A stretch of DNA of 64,000 nt from Pseudomonas entomophila (GTDB lineage Bacteria; Pseudomonadota; Gammaproteobacteria; Pseudomonadales; Pseudomonadaceae). Made by a program: the position numbers and the translations under genes. The stretch is from NCBI RefSeq assembly GCF_029478665.1, contig NZ_JARPQB010000019.1, positions 1 through 64,000 on the forward strand. Reading direction: 5' to 3'. The notes beneath the pieces are model-generated. The model was not told where the DNA came from, did not search any database, and was given only the letters and a program-made list of their open reading frames with translations. Shown here piece after piece: positions 29,883 to 40,856 of the stretch (the stretch's first letter is position 1; each line of letters starts with the position of its first letter).

Positions 29883-31547
29883 ATGGCGTATTACCGTACC
29901 CCCCACGACGTGACGGCGCTGCCTGCCTGGCAGGCGCTCCAGCAACACCGCGACGCCATGCAGGGCTTCAGCATGCGCGAAGCCTTCGCCGCCGACGGCA
30001 AGCGCTTCGAACAGTTTTCCCTGAGCAGCTGCGGGCTGTTCCTCGACTACTCGAAGAACCTGATCAACGAGCAGACCCGTGACCTGCTGGTAAGTCTTGC
30101 CAACGAAGTGGGGCTGGCGGACGCCATCAAGTCGATGTTCAGCGGCGAGATCATCAACGCCTCGGAAGGCCGCCCGGTACTGCACACCGCGCTGCGCCGC
30201 CCGGTGGGCGACAAGCTGAGCGTGAACGGCGTCAACGTGATGCCCGAAGTGCACAAGGTGCTGAACCAGATCACCGAGCTGGTCGGGCGCATCCATGACG
30301 GCCTGTGGCGCGGCTACAGCGAAAAGCCGATCACCGACGTGGTGAACATCGGCATCGGCGGCTCGTTCCTCGGCCCCGAGCTGGTTTCCGAAGCCCTGTT
30401 GCCCTACGCCCAGCGCGGCGTGCGTTGCCACTACCTGGCAAACATCGACGGCAGCGAATTCCATGAGCTGTCGGCCAACCTGCGCGCCGAGACCACCTTG
30501 TTCATCGTCTCGTCGAAGTCGTTCAACACCCTCGAAACGCTGAAGAACGCCACCGCCGCGCGCACCTGGTACCTCGCCCAGGGCGGCTCGGAAGCCGAGC
30601 TGTACCGCCACTTCATCGCCGTGTCGAGCAACAAGGCCGCCGCCGTGGCCTTCGGTATGCGCGAAGAGAACATCTTCCCCATGTGGGACTGGGTGGGTGG
30701 ACGCTACTCGCTGTGGTCGGCCATCGGCCTGCCCATCGCCCTGGCCATCGGCACCGCCAACTTCAAGGAACTGCTGTCCGGCGCCTACACCATGGACCAG
30801 CACTTCCAGACCGCGCCGTTCGACAAGAACATGCCGGTGCTGCTGGCCTTGCTGGGCGTGTGGTACGGCAACTTCTGGGGCGCCCAGGCCCACGCGATCC
30901 TGCCGTACGACCACTACCTGCGCAACATCACCAAGCACCTGCAGCAGCTGGACATGGAATCCAACGGCAAGAGCGTGCTGCAGGACGGCAGCCCGGTGAA
31001 GACCGATACCGGCCCGGTGATCTGGGGCGGCGTCGGCTGCAACGGCCAGCATGCCTACCACCAGTTGCTGCACCAAGGCACCCAGCTGATCCCGGCGGAC
31101 TTCATCGTGCCGGTGGTGAGCTTCAACCCGGTCGCCGACCACCACCAGTGGCTGTACGCCAACTGCCTGTCGCAGAGCCAGGCGCTGATGCTCGGCAAGA
31201 CCCGCGACGAGGCCGAAACCGAACTGCGCGCCAAGGGCATGAACGAGGACGACATTGCCAAGCTGGCGCCACACAAGGTGATCCCTGGCAATCGCCCGAG
31301 CAACACCCTGGTGGTCGAACGCATCAGCCCGCGCCGCCTCGGCGCGCTGGTGGCGATGTACGAGCACAAGGTGTTCGTGCAAAGCGTGGTCTGGGGTATC
31401 AATGCCTTCGACCAGTGGGGCGTGGAGCTGGGCAAGGAACTGGGCAAGGGCGTTTACCAGCGCCTGGTCGGCAGCCTGGAAGACAGCGCCGAGGATGGCT
31501 CCACCCAAGGCCTGATCAACTACTTCCGCGGCCGTCACCGCGGCTGA
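29883..31547 (+). CDS. pgi: Glucose-6-phosphate isomerase
   Basis: 554 residues from the ATG at 29883 ([17 protein letters not shown]). An upstream in-frame ATG at 29838 lies in the promoter region, beyond the TATAAT at 29809-29814. It interconverts glucose-6-phosphate and fructose-6-phosphate. SIS folds are shown by [16 protein letters not shown] and [10 protein letters not shown]. The catalytic Glu is in [13 protein letters not shown] and the His in [15 protein letters not shown]. It is followed by a REP pair. Confidence 0.97.
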   Translation: MAYYRTPHDVTALPAWQALQQHRDAMQGFSMREAFAADGKRFEQFSLSSCGLFLDYSKNLINEQTRDLLVSLANEVGLADAIKSMFSGEIINASEGRPVLHTALRRPVGDKLSVNGVNVMPEVHKVLNQITELVGRIHDGLWRGYSEKPITDVVNIGIGGSFLGPELVSEALLPYAQRGVRCHYLANIDGSEFHELSANLRAETTLFIVSSKSFNTLETLKNATAARTWYLAQGGSEAELYRHFIAVSSNKAAAVAFGMREENIFPMWDWVGGRYSLWSAIGLPIALAIGTANFKELLSGAYTMDQHFQTAPFDKNMPVLLALLGVWYGNFWGAQAHAILPYDHYLRNITKHLQQLDMESNGKSVLQDGSPVKTDTGPVIWGGVGCNGQHAYHQLLHQGTQLIPADFIVPVVSFNPVADHHQWLYANCLSQSQALMLGKTRDEAETELRAKGMNEDDIAKLAPHKVIPGNRPSNTLVVERISPRRLGALVAMYEHKVFVQSVVWGINAFDQWGVELGKELGKGVYQRLVGSLEDSAEDGSTQGLINYFRGRHRG

Positions 31548-31558
31548 TCGCCTAACCC

Positions 31559-31642
31559 TGTAGGAGCCAGCCTTGCTGGCGAAGCGGCCAACACCGAGAT
31601 TTCCGTGAAACGCCGGTTCGCCAGCAAAGCTGGCTCCTACAG
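31559..31642. repeat. REP pair, type 1
   Basis: TGTAGGAGCCAGCCTTGCTGGCGA and its inverted copy ending GGCTCCTACAGG, between pgi and acs. Confidence 0.9.
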
Positions 31643-31720
31643 GAACATCGCCCGACGCTACACTGTCCTATCGAATAGCCGCCGCAGTCCCTCGCCTCCA
31701 CAAGAGCAGGACCACCCGCC

Positions 31721-33655
<1,935 letters not shown>

Positions 33656-33693
33656 CCGCGGCCCGGGTGGGCTGCCTTGAAGCAAAGGTCGCC

Positions 33694-34563
33694 ATGGAAA
33701 CCCTCCGCCGTCGCATCGAAACCCAGGTCATGAGCCTCACCGGGGTGGCCCTCGGCCAGCTCGACCTGGAATCGCCCAAGGGTGACCCGGGCCTGTTCGG
33801 CCCGCAGAGCGTCAGCTGGCAGGTGCACGGCGACTTCCCCAGCATGCTGGTGGGCGGCATCAGCGCGCTGATGCTGCAGGTGCTGCACCCCCTGGCCCTG
33901 GCCGGCGTCTGGGACCATTCGAACTTTCGCCAGGACCTGCTTGGCCGCCTGCGCCGCACCAGCCAGTTCATCTCTGGCACCACCTTCGGCTCGACCCGCG
34001 ACGCCGAATGGCTGATCGACAAGGTGCGCACCATCCACCTCAAGGTCACCGGCACCGCGCCGGACGGACGCCCCTATGCCGCCAGCGATCCCGAGCTGCT
34101 GACCTGGGTGCATGTGGCCGAAGTCAGCAGCTTCCTCGCCGCCCACCTGCGCTACCGCAACCCCGCCCTGCCCCGCGCCGCCCAGGACCAGTACTACGAC
34201 GAGATCGCCCTGATCGCCGAACGCCTGGGCGCCCGCGACGTGCCGCGCTCCTGCGCCCAGGTCGATGAATACCTGCGCCGCATGCGCCCACAACTGCAAT
34301 GCAGCGCCCGCAGCCTGGAAGTGGTCGACATCCTGCTCAAGGCACCTGCGCCCAGCCGCCTGGCGCAACCGGTGGGCAAGCTGATGCTCAATGCCGGGAT
34401 CGACCTGCTGCCGGGCTGGGCCAGCGACATGCTCGACCTGCACCAGGGCGAACTGTCCCGGCGCATGATCCGCCTGGGCCTGAACAACACCGCCCCGGTA
34501 TTGCGCTGGGCCATGCGCAATGGCTCGGCGCATCGCGCCAGGCGGCGCATGGGGATCGAGTGA
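33694..34563 (+). CDS. MpaB-like oxygenase family protein (DUF2236)
   Basis: 289 residues from ATG 33694, preceded by AAAGG. The frame extends upstream only as a shadow of acs. DUF2236 features are GDFPSMLVGGISALMLQVLHPL and a later TWVHVAEVSSFL, giving the conserved His residues thought to bind heme b in relatives such as latex-clearing protein and MpaB'. There is no signal peptide. The substrate is unknown. It starts 39 bases after acs and probably shares its transcript. Confidence 0.82.
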   Translation: METLRRRIETQVMSLTGVALGQLDLESPKGDPGLFGPQSVSWQVHGDFPSMLVGGISALMLQVLHPLALAGVWDHSNFRQDLLGRLRRTSQFISGTTFGSTRDAEWLIDKVRTIHLKVTGTAPDGRPYAASDPELLTWVHVAEVSSFLAAHLRYRNPALPRAAQDQYYDEIALIAERLGARDVPRSCAQVDEYLRRMRPQLQCSARSLEVVDILLKAPAPSRLAQPVGKLMLNAGIDLLPGWASDMLDLHQGELSRRMIRLGLNNTAPVLRWAMRNGSAHRARRRMGIE

Positions 34564-34641
34564 GGTTTTTGGCCAGCTCAGCGGAACCGATTTAACGTGC
34601 CATACTCCAACCACTCCAGCCTGATACAGACGAAGCGACAC

Positions 34642-37578
34642 ATGCCCAAAGGATTGACCCGCGCCGTCGGCGCCCTGCTGGCCCTGGTGGCCCTGTACAG
34701 CCTGCTCGGCTTTCTGATTCTTCCCGGCATCGCCCTGCGCGTCGCCAACCAGCAACTGGCCCAGTACGCCACCGTGCCGGCCCACTTGCAGCGCATCGAA
34801 CTCAACCCGTTCAGCCTTGAACTGACCCTGTGGGGGCTGCAGATCGGCGAGCCCGGCAAGGAGCAAGTAGGCTTCGAGCGCCTGTACGCCAACCTGTCCC
34901 TCGACAGCCTGTGGACCAAAGCCTTGCACCTGGAAGCGGTGGCGCTGGACAAACCACGCACCGAGCTGCTGTTCGCCAAGGACGGCAGCCTCAACCTCAC
35001 GCAGTTGTTCAAACTGCCACCCAGCGAAGCCAAGCCTGACGAGCCGCCCAGCGACCCGTTCCCGCTGCGCATCGGCAGCATCAAGCTCAGCGAAGGCTAC
35101 CTGCACTTCCAGGACCTGCGCCCGAGCGAGCCGATCGAATTCCTCTACGACTCGATGAACCTGGAGCTGAAGAACCTCAGCACCCTGCCCGACGACAACG
35201 CCGACATGACCCTCGTAGCCAACGGCCCGGCCGGTGGGCGCATCGACTGGAGCGGCACCCTGAGCCTGGCCCCGATCGCCTCCGAAGGCACGCTCAAGGT
35301 CACCGAGGGCAAGATGAAAGCGTTCTGGCCCTATGTGCGCGATGCCGTGCCACTGGTGCTCGAAGAAGGCGTGGTCAGCCTCGATACCCACTACAAGCTC
35401 AACTTGTCCAAGGAAACCGAACTGCTGCTGAACAACACCTCGGTGCGTGTCGCGCCGTTCGCCATCAAGGCGCCGGATGGTCGGCCACTGGCGCGCCTGG
35501 CCAGCCTGGAGGTGAGCGAAACGTCCATCGACCTGGCCAAGCAGCTGGTCACCGTCGGCAAGATCCGCAGCGAAAAGCTCGAAACCTGGGCGGCCCTGGA
35601 AAGCGACGGCCAGCTCGACTGGCAGAAGCTGTTCGCCAGCCAGCCAGCAAAAGCCACGCCCAAGGAAAAGGCCGAACCTGCCGCCGCCGAACCGACCGAA
35701 CAGGAGAAGGCCGCCAAGGAGCCAGGCAAGCCCTGGCAGGTGCTGCTCAAGGATGTGCAGGCACGCAATTACCTGATCCACCTGGCCGACCGCAGCCAGA
35801 AGGAACCGGTGGCGCTCGACGTCGGCCCGCTCAACCTGGAGTTGCAGAACTTCGACAGCCTCAACCAGTCGCCCTTCACCCTCAAGCTCGACACCGGCGT
35901 GGGCAAGCAGGGCAAGTTGCAAGCAGCCGGCCAGGTCAACCTGGCGCCAGTCAGCGCCAAGCTGGACGTCGCCACCCGTGACATCGACCTGCGCGTGGCC
36001 CAGGCCTACATCAGCCCGTTCATCCGCCTTGAACTGCGCAGCGGCATGCTCTCCAGCGACCTCAAGGTCGACCTCAAGAGCACCGAGCCGCTGGCCTTCA
36101 CCATTGGCGGCAAGGCCCAGGTCGACCAACTGCACACCCTCGACACCATCAAGAACCGCGACTTCGTCAAATGGCAGCAGGTGAACGTCGATGGCTTGAG
36201 CTACGTGCATGGCGACGCCCTGTCGATCGACAAGGTGACCCTGCTGCAACCCTATGCGCGCTTCATCATCAACGAAGATCGCACCACCAACGTCGATGAC
36301 CTGCTGATCCCGCAGCCAGCCGGCGCGCCGGCGGCCACCCAGGCCAAGCCGGCCAGTGGCGGCAGCACCAAGCCCCTGGGCATCCATGTCGGCCAGATCA
36401 GCATCAACGATGGCTCTGCCAACTTCGCCGACCTCACGCTCACGCCCAACTTCGCCACGGCCGTGCAGCAGCTCAACGGCCAGATCGGTACCCTCGACAA
36501 TCGCAAGCCGCAGCCGGCCAAGGTGGACATAAAGGGCAAGGTCGACCGTTATGCGCCGGTGACCATCAAGGGCGCGCTCAACCCGTTCAACCCGCTGGCC
36601 AGCCTGGACATCGCCACCAGTTTCAAGCGTGTCGAGCTGACCACCCTGACGCCCTACTCCGGCAAGTTCGCCGGGTTCCGCATCCGCAAGGGCCGCCTGA
36701 ACCTCGACCTGCACTACCTGATCACCAATGGCCAGCTCAAGGCCGAGAACAAGGTGGTGGTCGAACAGCTGCAGTTGGGCGAGAAGGTCGACAGCCCCGA
36801 CGCCGTGGACCTGCCCATTCGCCTGGCAATCGCGTTGCTCAAGGATACCGACGGCAAGATCTCCATCGAGCTGCCGGTCTCCGGCGACCTCAACAACCCG
36901 CAGTTCAGTGTCATGCCGATCGTCTGGCAGACCCTGCGCAACCTGGTGCTGCGCGCGGCCCAGGCGCCGTTCAAGTTCATCGGCGGGCTGGTCGCGGGCG
37001 GCGGCGCCGAGGATCTCGGTACCGTGGCCTTCGCCGCGGGCTCGAGCGACCTGACCCCTGATGCCCAGTCCGCCCTGGACAAGCTGGCGTCCGCGCTCAA
37101 GGAGCGCCCGGAGTTGCGCCTGGAAATCGAAGGCACCGCGGCCCAGAACAGCGACGGCCCGCTGATCGCCCAGCAGCGTCTGGAGCGCGAGTACCAGGCC
37201 ACCTGGTACAAGATCCTCCAGCGCCGTGGTGACAAGGTTCCGGCCAATGCGTCCCTGCTGGTGGTCGACGACAGCGACAAGCCGGCGATGCTCGAGGGCA
37301 TCTACCGTACGCGCCTGAAGCAGCAGCCAGCGGCCGAGTGGGAAACGCTGGGGCGTGACGAACGCACCGCGAAACTGCGCGAGGCGGTGATCAAGTCGTG
37401 GGCCGAAAGCGCCCCGCTGCTGCGCACCCTCGGCCAGGAACGGGCCGCCAGCATCAAGGACTACCTGGTCGACAAGGGGCAGTTGGCCGATGACCGGGTG
37501 TATTTCATCGACACCACCCTTGGTCAGGCCGAGCGCGATGGCCGGGTGATCACACCGCTGCACCTGGACGCCGAGTAA
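34642..37578 (+). CDS. DUF748 domain protein, AsmA-like, with an OmpA-like C-terminal segment
   Basis: 978 residues from the ATG at 34642 (MPKGLTRAVGALLALVALY), chosen because a hydrophobic anchor follows at once. An upstream ATG at 34597 would put 15 polar residues before it. Most of the chain is repetitive beta-structure of the AsmA/DUF748 kind (ANLSLDSLW, LKNLSTLPDD and similar). A disordered, Pro/Ala/Lys-rich insert lies around residues 345-375. From about residue 790, VAFAAGSSDLTPDAQ...LRLEIEG resembles the start of an OmpA-like domain. Relatives are periplasm-spanning proteins linked to envelope lipid transport. No specific role is known for this one. Confidence 0.85.
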   Translation: MPKGLTRAVGALLALVALYSLLGFLILPGIALRVANQQLAQYATVPAHLQRIELNPFSLELTLWGLQIGEPGKEQVGFERLYANLSLDSLWTKALHLEAVALDKPRTELLFAKDGSLNLTQLFKLPPSEAKPDEPPSDPFPLRIGSIKLSEGYLHFQDLRPSEPIEFLYDSMNLELKNLSTLPDDNADMTLVANGPAGGRIDWSGTLSLAPIASEGTLKVTEGKMKAFWPYVRDAVPLVLEEGVVSLDTHYKLNLSKETELLLNNTSVRVAPFAIKAPDGRPLARLASLEVSETSIDLAKQLVTVGKIRSEKLETWAALESDGQLDWQKLFASQPAKATPKEKAEPAAAEPTEQEKAAKEPGKPWQVLLKDVQARNYLIHLADRSQKEPVALDVGPLNLELQNFDSLNQSPFTLKLDTGVGKQGKLQAAGQVNLAPVSAKLDVATRDIDLRVAQAYISPFIRLELRSGMLSSDLKVDLKSTEPLAFTIGGKAQVDQLHTLDTIKNRDFVKWQQVNVDGLSYVHGDALSIDKVTLLQPYARFIINEDRTTNVDDLLIPQPAGAPAATQAKPASGGSTKPLGIHVGQISINDGSANFADLTLTPNFATAVQQLNGQIGTLDNRKPQPAKVDIKGKVDRYAPVTIKGALNPFNPLASLDIATSFKRVELTTLTPYSGKFAGFRIRKGRLNLDLHYLITNGQLKAENKVVVEQLQLGEKVDSPDAVDLPIRLAIALLKDTDGKISIELPVSGDLNNPQFSVMPIVWQTLRNLVLRAAQAPFKFIGGLVAGGGAEDLGTVAFAAGSSDLTPDAQSALDKLASALKERPELRLEIEGTAAQNSDGPLIAQQRLEREYQATWYKILQRRGDKVPANASLLVVDDSDKPAMLEGIYRTRLKQQPAAEWETLGRDERTAKLREAVIKSWAESAPLLRTLGQERAASIKDYLVDKGQLADDRVYFIDTTLGQAERDGRVITPLHLDAE

Positions 37579-37595
37579 GCGCCCGACGCTTCGCC

Positions 37596-37681
37596 TGTAG
37601 GAGCGGCTTCAGCCGCGATGCTGGCGAAGCGGTGTCTGGCACCCGCTTCGCGGGTGATCGCGGCTGAAGCCGCTCCTACAG
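37596..37681. repeat. REP pair, type 2 (GTAGGAGCGGCTTCAGCCGCGAT)
   Basis: Two inverted copies of TGTAGGAGCGGCTTCAGCCGCGAT with CACCCGCTTCGCGGGTG between them. It differs from the type 1 element in the palindrome core. The only other full copy is at 38474-38558. Confidence 0.9.
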
Positions 37682-37697
37682 AGGATCAACCCCAGCC

Positions 37698-38111
37698 TCA
37701 GGCCAGCCGCTGCCCCGACACCGCCGGGTGATACAGCGGCTGCACCTTGTTCCCCGCCGGATCCAGCAGGTGGAAGCTGCGCGCGCCGTCGCCATGGTTG
37801 AACGGACGGTCCAGCAGGGTCACGCCATGGGCCTTGAAGTAGTGGTACCAGGCTTCCAGCTCTTCCACGCTGTCGACGATGAACCCGTAGTGATCCAGGG
37901 TCTGCAAGCCATTGGCGGCACCCGCGCCGCGCCCCAGCGAGAGGTTGTCGTTACCGCAAGTGAGGTACACCAGGTCTTCGTTGGCACGGTTGAGTACCTC
38001 CATGCCCAGCACGTCGACGTAGAAGCGCTCGCACTCCTCCAGGTTGGGCACCAGCAGGGCGATATGGCGCAGGCCGTTGAGGTGACCGGGACGGGCAGGT
38101 AGATCGGACAT
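37698..38111 (-). CDS. VOC family (glyoxalase/dioxygenase-fold) protein
   Basis: 137 residues with two beta-alpha-beta-beta-beta units. The metal ligand candidates are His16 in LRHIALLVPNLEECERFY, His in LDHYGFIVDSVEE, and the late Glu/Gln region around GNKVQPLYHP. The fold covers glyoxalase I, fosfomycin-resistance enzymes and extradiol dioxygenases, and sequence reading does not choose among them. It is divergent from an ABM-domain monooxygenase gene with which it probably shares a regulator. Start: ATG with AAGGAG eight bases upstream. Confidence 0.8.
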   Translation of the reverse strand: MSDLPARPGHLNGLRHIALLVPNLEECERFYVDVLGMEVLNRANEDLVYLTCGNDNLSLGRGAGAANGLQTLDHYGFIVDSVEELEAWYHYFKAHGVTLLDRPFNHGDGARSFHLLDPAGNKVQPLYHPAVSGQRLA

Positions 38112-38127
38112 GGTCGTGACTCCTTTT

Positions 38128-38137
38128 TTGTATACAA
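38128..38137. promoter_or_regulatory. GntR-type operator between the VOC and ABM genes
   Basis: TTGTATACAA is a perfect ten-base palindrome of the sort bound by FadR/VanR-type GntR regulators. Beside it, AATTCG-AAAG-CGAATT (38136-38151) is a second perfect inverted repeat. No GntR gene is present in the window. Confidence 0.45.
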
Positions 38138-38171
38138 TTCGAAAGCGAATTTAAAACAAAAGGAGACGCCT

Positions 38172-38477
38172 GTGTATAGCCTGTTCATCAAGACCCGCGT
38201 CAAACCCGGAACGGCAGAAGCCTTCCTCAGCGCCATCCAGCTCAATGCCGCCGCCTCGGTGGCCAACGAGCCAGGTTGCCTGGTGTTCGATGTGTCGCAG
38301 GATCGCGAGGACCCGGAGGTGATCTACCTGTACGAGATCTACCGCGACGACGCGGCGTATGAGGCACACACGCAAACCGCGCACTTTCGCGACAGCCGCC
38401 CGCTGGTGGAGCCGCTGATCGTCGAGCAGGTGTGCTTCGAGGGCGAGGTGGTGGCGCGCAATCCGGTGAGCGTGTAG
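38172..38477 (+). CDS. Antibiotic biosynthesis monooxygenase (ABM) domain protein
   Basis: 101 residues with the dimeric alpha-beta barrel ABM fold (YSLFIKTRVKPGTAEAFLSA, GCLVFDVSQDREDP, YEIYRDDAAYEAHTQTAHF). Relatives include cofactor-free monooxygenases such as YgiN and LsrG. The HTQTAHF His pattern is typical. It starts with the ATG ten bases after AAAGGAG. The stop codon TAG is formed by the first bases of a REP element. It is divergent from the VOC gene, suggesting a shared small catabolic or detoxifying function. Confidence 0.82.
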   Translation: MYSLFIKTRVKPGTAEAFLSAIQLNAAASVANEPGCLVFDVSQDREDPEVIYLYEIYRDDAAYEAHTQTAHFRDSRPLVEPLIVEQVCFEGEVVARNPVSV

Positions 38478-38558
38478 GAGCGGCTTCAGCCGCGATGCAG
38501 GCAACGCGGTGCCTGGCACCCGCTTCGCGGGTGATCGCGGCTGAAGCCGCTCCTACAG
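38474..38558. repeat. REP pair, type 2, supplying both flanking stop codons
   Basis: Inverted GTAGGAGCGGCTTCAGCCGCGAT copies. The TAG in the left arm (38475-38477) is the stop codon of the ABM gene. The TAG of the right arm, on the minus strand (38555-38553), is the stop codon of the SGNH hydrolase gene. Confidence 0.92.
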
Positions 38559-39761
38559 AGGTCTTGCCCAATCAGTGAGCGCTGGTTGCTGCAGCAACCA
38601 CTGCGCAATGGCTTGGCTGCCTTCGCGGCCAGGATGCAGGTGATCACCAGAGTCGTGGCAAGCCTGCAGACGGTCCGGGTCGTGCGGGTCCCTCAGCAAT
38701 GCATCCAGGTCCAGCACGCCGTCAAATCCGCTGTCCTCGCGCAGCCATCGGTTGAGCCGATGGCGCAAGAGATCCTTGCCTGGTTGATGGAAAGCCTCGA
38801 ACGGTGTGCCGGCGAACGCGCCCTTGAACGGGGTCAGCGTCATGCCCAGCACGTTGATGCCACGCCCATGAGCGGCCTCGATAAGCGCGGTGTAACCGGC
38901 CTTCAACGCTTCCAGCGTGGGCAACGCGCCGCCAGGATCGATGACCGAGTCGGCCCACCCCAGGTCGTTCAACCCCACCTGCACGATGACCATGGCCACG
39001 CCAGGCTGACTCAGCACATCCCGCTCGAATCGATTGAGCACGCTGATACCCAACCGGTCACGCAACAATCGGCCACCCGACTGCCCGGCATTGATCACGG
39101 CGATACCCTGCGGTGCCAAGTGGCTGGCCAACAGGTCGGCCCAACAACCATGGCTGTTCTTTTCCAGGCCATGGCCATTGACCAGCGAATCACCGATCAC
39201 CGCCAGCGCCACGCCCTGCCCCAGCACCTCGACCGCGTTGACCAGCACCCGCACGTTCAATGGCTGCGCATCGGGCAGCGGTACTTCGTTACCCGTCCGG
39301 TCACCGGGCTCGATGCTGCCGGTCTGGCGGGCGTCCCAGTGAAAAGTCGTGGGGGTGAAGTCGCTCGGCAGGTAGACAGCCAGCTCAAGGTCGGCCAGAT
39401 CGGGGACCGGCAGTTCCAGCGGGTCACTGCGCAAGCGTTCGCCGGCAGCCAAGGTGACGCGATGGCTACCGCCAAAAGTGAGGTCTGCCCAGGCACCAAC
39501 CTGCCCTTGTTCACGTAGGGCCACCCGGCACAGGCCGAGGGTCAGCGGGGTATCGCCGTACTCGTTGGAGAACACCAGTCGCAACATCCGCCCACCTCGG
39601 CTGATGCGCAGGGGCTGGCGCACGGTACATGCACTGGCCATCGACGGCAGCTGGGTGGGAAATGGCAATTCAGTGCCCCAGGCCGGTTGGGCCGGAGCCG
39701 TCCAGGTGGAGATCCAGGCGGCGCCCACCGAGGGCGAGAATTCGGAGGAGGAAACAGACAC
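38553..39761 (-). CDS. SGNH/GDSL hydrolase family protein
   Basis: 402 residues from GTG 39761, chosen because AAAGGGA lies eight bases upstream. An alternative TTG at 39800 has a poor ribosome binding site. The catalytic Ser is in VIGDSLVNGHG (GDSL block I), with the block III Asn in VGLNDLG and the Asp/His pair in DHLHPGREG near the end. About 170 N-terminal residues ahead of the hydrolase domain form a beta-rich region. There is no signal peptide. It probably acts on esters or acylated sugars, but the substrate is unknown. It lies just outside the accessory operon, behind that operon's terminator. Confidence 0.85.
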   Translation of the reverse strand: MSVSSSEFSPSVGAAWISTWTAPAQPAWGTELPFPTQLPSMASACTVRQPLRISRGGRMLRLVFSNEYGDTPLTLGLCRVALREQGQVGAWADLTFGGSHRVTLAAGERLRSDPLELPVPDLADLELAVYLPSDFTPTTFHWDARQTGSIEPGDRTGNEVPLPDAQPLNVRVLVNAVEVLGQGVALAVIGDSLVNGHGLEKNSHGCWADLLASHLAPQGIAVINAGQSGGRLLRDRLGISVLNRFERDVLSQPGVAMVIVQVGLNDLGWADSVIDPGGALPTLEALKAGYTALIEAAHGRGINVLGMTLTPFKGAFAGTPFEAFHQPGKDLLRHRLNRWLREDSGFDGVLDLDALLRDPHDPDRLQACHDSGDHLHPGREGSQAIAQWLLQQPALTDWARPL

Positions 39762-39864
39762 GCGGAAAATCCCTTTCGCAGTAGCTGGCACACAGGCCAA
39801 CGGTGGCAGATGCGACCGTCGCCAGAGGCTACTGCAGGCGCCATTAAAACGCCACTATCCGGAA

Positions 39865-39895
39865 TGCCCACGGGGTTTCATCAACCCCGTGGGCA
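39865..39895 (-). terminator. Terminator hairpin after rmlA
   Basis: TGCCCACGGGGTT-TCATC-AACCCCGTGGGCA, a perfect 13-base stem located ten bases after the rmlA stop. There is no T-run, so termination may be partial. It marks the end of the five-gene accessory operon. Confidence 0.7.
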
Positions 39896-39905
39896 AAGCC
39901 CCTGA

Positions 39906-40820
39906 TCAGGCGATCAGCGCCTTCACCACGTCATCGTCCGCGGCTGCGGCGATGGACGCCAGGTACTGGCCATAGCTGGTCTTCTTCAGTGCCGAAGCCC
40001 GTGCCAGCAACTGTGCCTGGTTGATCCAGCCGTTCTGGAAGGCGATCTCTTCCAGGCAGGCCACTTTCAGGCCCTGGCGGTTCTCGATGGCCTGGACGAA
40101 ATTGCCGGCTTCGAGCAGCGAATCGTGGGTGCCGGTGTCGAGCCAGGCGAAGCCACGGCCCAACACGTTGACGTTCAGCGTGCCACGCTCGAGGTAGGCG
40201 TTGTTGATGTCGGTGATCTCCAGCTCGCCACGGGCCGACGGTTTGACCTGCGCCGCGATATCGAGCACCTGATTGTCATAGAAGTACAGCCCGGTGACCG
40301 CGTAGTTGGACTTGGGCGCCTTGGGCTTCTCCTCGATGCTGATCGCCTTGCCCTGGGCGTCGAACTCCACCACGCCGAAGGCCTGCGGGTCGGCCACGTA
40401 GTAGCCGAATACGGTGGCACCGCTCTCACGGCTGGCAGCCTGGCGCAGGGTGTCGCTGAACTGGGTGCCGTAGAAGATGTTGTCCCCCAGCACCAGGCAG
40501 ACGTTGTCGTCACCGACGAACTCCTTGCCGATGATGAACGCCTGGGCCAGGCCATCCGGGCTTGGCTGCTCGGCGTAGCTGAGCTTGATGCCGAACTGGC
40601 TGCCGTCACCGAGCATGCGCTGGAAGCCCGGCAGGTCGGTCGGAGTGGAGATCACCAGGATCTCGCTGATGCCGGCCAGCATCAGCACCGACAGCGGGTA
40701 GTAGATCATCGGTTTGTCGTAGATCGGCAAGGACTGCTTGGACACGCCCAGGGTGATCGGGTGCAGGCGAGTGCCCGAACCGCCGGCCAGCAGGATGCCC
40801 TTGTATTTGGTCTTTTTCAT
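39906..40820 (-). CDS. rmlA: Glucose-1-phosphate thymidylyltransferase
   Basis: 304 residues from ATG 40820, with GGGAG upstream. It makes dTDP-glucose from dTTP and glucose-1-phosphate. The nucleotidyltransferase signature is [22 protein letters not shown] (7-28), then [17 protein letters not shown] and LGDNIFYG. It is the last gene of a minus-strand operon, 36 bases from rmlB. rmlC and rmlD are not present in the window. Confidence 0.95.
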   Translation of the reverse strand: MKKTKYKGILLAGGSGTRLHPITLGVSKQSLPIYDKPMIYYPLSVLMLAGISEILVISTPTDLPGFQRMLGDGSQFGIKLSYAEQPSPDGLAQAFIIGKEFVGDDNVCLVLGDNIFYGTQFSDTLRQAASRESGATVFGYYVADPQAFGVVEFDAQGKAISIEEKPKAPKSNYAVTGLYFYDNQVLDIAAQVKPSARGELEITDINNAYLERGTLNVNVLGRGFAWLDTGTHDSLLEAGNFVQAIENRQGLKVACLEEIAFQNGWINQAQLLARASALKKTSYGQYLASIAAAADDDVVKALIA

Positions 40821-40856
40821 GAAACAGCTCCCTTGAAACATGAATGAGGTGAAGGT

